A stretch of DNA of 64,000 bases from Blautia hominis (GTDB lineage: Bacteria; Bacillota; Clostridia; Lachnospirales; Lachnospiraceae), in the NCBI GenBank assembly GCA_002270465.1, contig NQOF01000004.1, positions 1 through 64,000 on the forward strand. Direction: 5' to 3'. This document shows positions 63,034 through 64,000 of the stretch, piece by piece; position 1 is the first letter of the stretch, and the number at the start of each line of letters is the position of its first letter. Below the pieces are notes generated by a model. That model made no database searches and had not been told where the DNA came from. It saw only the letters and a list, made by a program, of their open reading frames with translations. The position numbers and the translations under genes were made by a program.

Positions 63034-64000
63034 TTATTCTTCGGAGGAGGTATCCTGCAGGGCAAGGAAACCTTCTTCTCCTGTACGGATCTTTACTACA
63101 TTTTCTATGTCGTATACAAATACTTTGCCGTCACCGATCTGTCCGGTATGAAGTATTGCTTTTGCTGTGTCAATCACCTTCTGTACAGGAACAAGGCTGA
63201 CTACGATTTCAATCTTGACTTTCGGAAGCAGGTTCATATCCATTTCAACACCTCGGTAATAAGTGGTTGAACCTTTCTGGATTCCGCAGCCGAGTACATT
63301 TGTGATGGTGATACCTGTAACACCGATTTCATTCATGGCGTGCATAAATTCTTCCAGTTTGCTGCGCCGGGTAATAATAACAACTTTGGTAAGCTTGTGG
63401 ACCGTTGTGCCTTCTTTGGGTATATCCCTGCAGGCCTCAGCGGGAGCCTGGGTGGCGGATGCGCCTTCTGCAGCAGGGGTATAGTTCTTTGTGGTGCCCA
63501 TTACATGGGGGACCGTACTCATGGAATCTTGTGTGACAAAATCGGCGTAGCTGCTTGTAAGGCCGTGTTCTCTTACATCCAGTCCGGCTATTTCCTCGTC
63601 GGGGGAAACCCGGAGGCCAACGGTATGTTTGATTGTCTGGAATATGATGATCATAGTTACCACGACCCAGGCAGTTGTTGCAATGAAACCGATAAATTGA
63701 ACACCTAACTGCTGGAAGCCGCCGCCTGTAAACAGACCTTTGGCTTCTGTGCCTGCACCGTCTGAAAAAAGGCCTACGCAGAGGGTTCCCAGTGCGCCGC
63801 ACATGCCATGTACTCCCACAGCACCTACTGGGTCATCAATCTTGCAGATCTTGTCAATAAACTCGATTCCAAATACCACTACAAACCCTGCCAGGATACC
63901 TATGATGGCAGCAGATACGGGAGAAACAGTATCACAACCGGCTGTGATAGCTACAAGTCCTGCGAGAGCACCGTTCAGGGACATGGAAACATCCGGTTTT
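63034..64000 (-). CDS. amt: Ammonium transporter fused to a P-II regulatory domain (partial, 5' end outside)
   Basis: The C-terminal part of an Amt channel (DVSMSLNGALAGLVAITAGC, PVGAVGVHGMCGALGTL, last helices ending FQTIKHTVGLRVSPDEEIAG) continues, after a linker of about 60 residues, into a complete P-II/GlnK-like domain (TKVVIITRRSKLEEFMHAMN, ITITNVLGCGIQKG, LPKVKIEIVV, GQIGDGKVFVYDIENVVKIR). In separate-gene systems GlnK plugs Amt; here channel and plug are one chain. The T-loop reads YYRGVEMDMN, so the Tyr of the E. coli uridylylation site (Tyr51) is Met. The gene runs off the right edge. Confidence 0.92.
   Translation of the reverse strand, partial: KPDVSMSLNGALAGLVAITAGCDTVSPVSAAIIGILAGFVVVFGIEFIDKICKIDDPVGAVGVHGMCGALGTLCVGLFSDGAGTEAKGLFTGGGFQQLGVQFIGFIATTAWVVVTMIIIFQTIKHTVGLRVSPDEEIAGLDVREHGLTSSYADFVTQDSMSTVPHVMGTTKNYTPAAEGASATQAPAEACRDIPKEGTTVHKLTKVVIITRRSKLEEFMHAMNEIGVTGITITNVLGCGIQKGSTTYYRGVEMDMNLLPKVKIEIVVSLVPVQKVIDTAKAILHTGQIGDGKVFVYDIENVVKIRTGEEGFLALQDTSSEE

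Overview
The window reads as the replication-origin region of a Clostridia chromosome, most likely a Lachnospiraceae member (Blautia-like). That placement is inference from gene order and protein character, not from a database search. The gene order plsC / lipoprotein / gyrA / gyrB / recF / S4-domain yaaA / dnaN / dnaA on the minus strand, facing rpmH / rnpA / yidD / yidC / khpB(jag) / mnmE / mnmG / rsmG and then parA / parB / serS on the plus strand, is the classical Firmicutes origin cluster. oriC itself sits between dnaA and rpmH (about 11.2-11.7 kb), with a second DnaA-box cluster between dnaA and dnaN. Three perfect parS sites lie in the 2 kb before parA. At the extreme left edge three tandem TTGACA-17-TAnnnT promoters and a boxA-like leader point leftward, so a ribosomal RNA operon starts just outside the window.

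Region by region: 0-0.6 kb rrn promoters and tRNA-Ser(GCU); 0.6-11 kb leftward replication, topology and repair genes; 11-19.3 kb rightward translation, RNA-modification and membrane-insertion genes; 19.3-22.1 kb a MoxR-type AAA ATPase plus VWA protein pair; 22.1-23.4 kb a compositionally skewed islet with a nucleotidyltransferase-like gene and an alkyltransferase-like gene; 23.9-28.8 kb a four-gene Gld-type ABC exporter operon; 29-32.8 kb the parS/parAB segregation region; 32.9-35.7 kb DUF4446, serS and DUF3881; 35.9-40.6 kb a 1,541-residue c-di-GMP signalling protein; 40.6-48.4 kb a YesM/YesN-type two-component system with a sugar ABC importer, an SGNH esterase and a second binding protein; 48.9-50.4 kb an XRE regulator fused to a DUF4097-like domain; 50.5-60 kb a FadR-regulated operon for oxidative decarboxylation of a 2-oxo (probably 2-hydroxy) acid; 60-63 kb tRNA-Arg(CCU) and a VPKTG-anchored surface protein; 63-64 kb the end of an ammonium transporter fused to a P-II protein.

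Functional logic: the left half is housekeeping. In the 50.5-60 kb operon an MFS and an SSS transporter can import an organic acid, a D-2-hydroxyacid dehydrogenase family enzyme can interconvert hydroxy and oxo acid, the four-subunit 2-oxoacid:ferredoxin oxidoreductase makes acyl-CoA plus reduced ferredoxin, and an ADP-forming acyl-CoA synthetase recovers ATP. The substrate is unknown.

The most distinctive non-genic content is a set of small dispersed elements. Family A (163 bp, ends GTTAC...GTAAC; two copies differing at one base plus one divergent copy) and family B (about 133-139 bp, ends GTAAC...GTTAC; four full copies and one 45-bp derivative) are flanked by 8-bp target duplications, several of them perfect, which marks them as non-autonomous transposable elements. 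A third family (two copies, about 200 bp) has a conserved core between long self-complementary arms whose sequences differ completely between copies.
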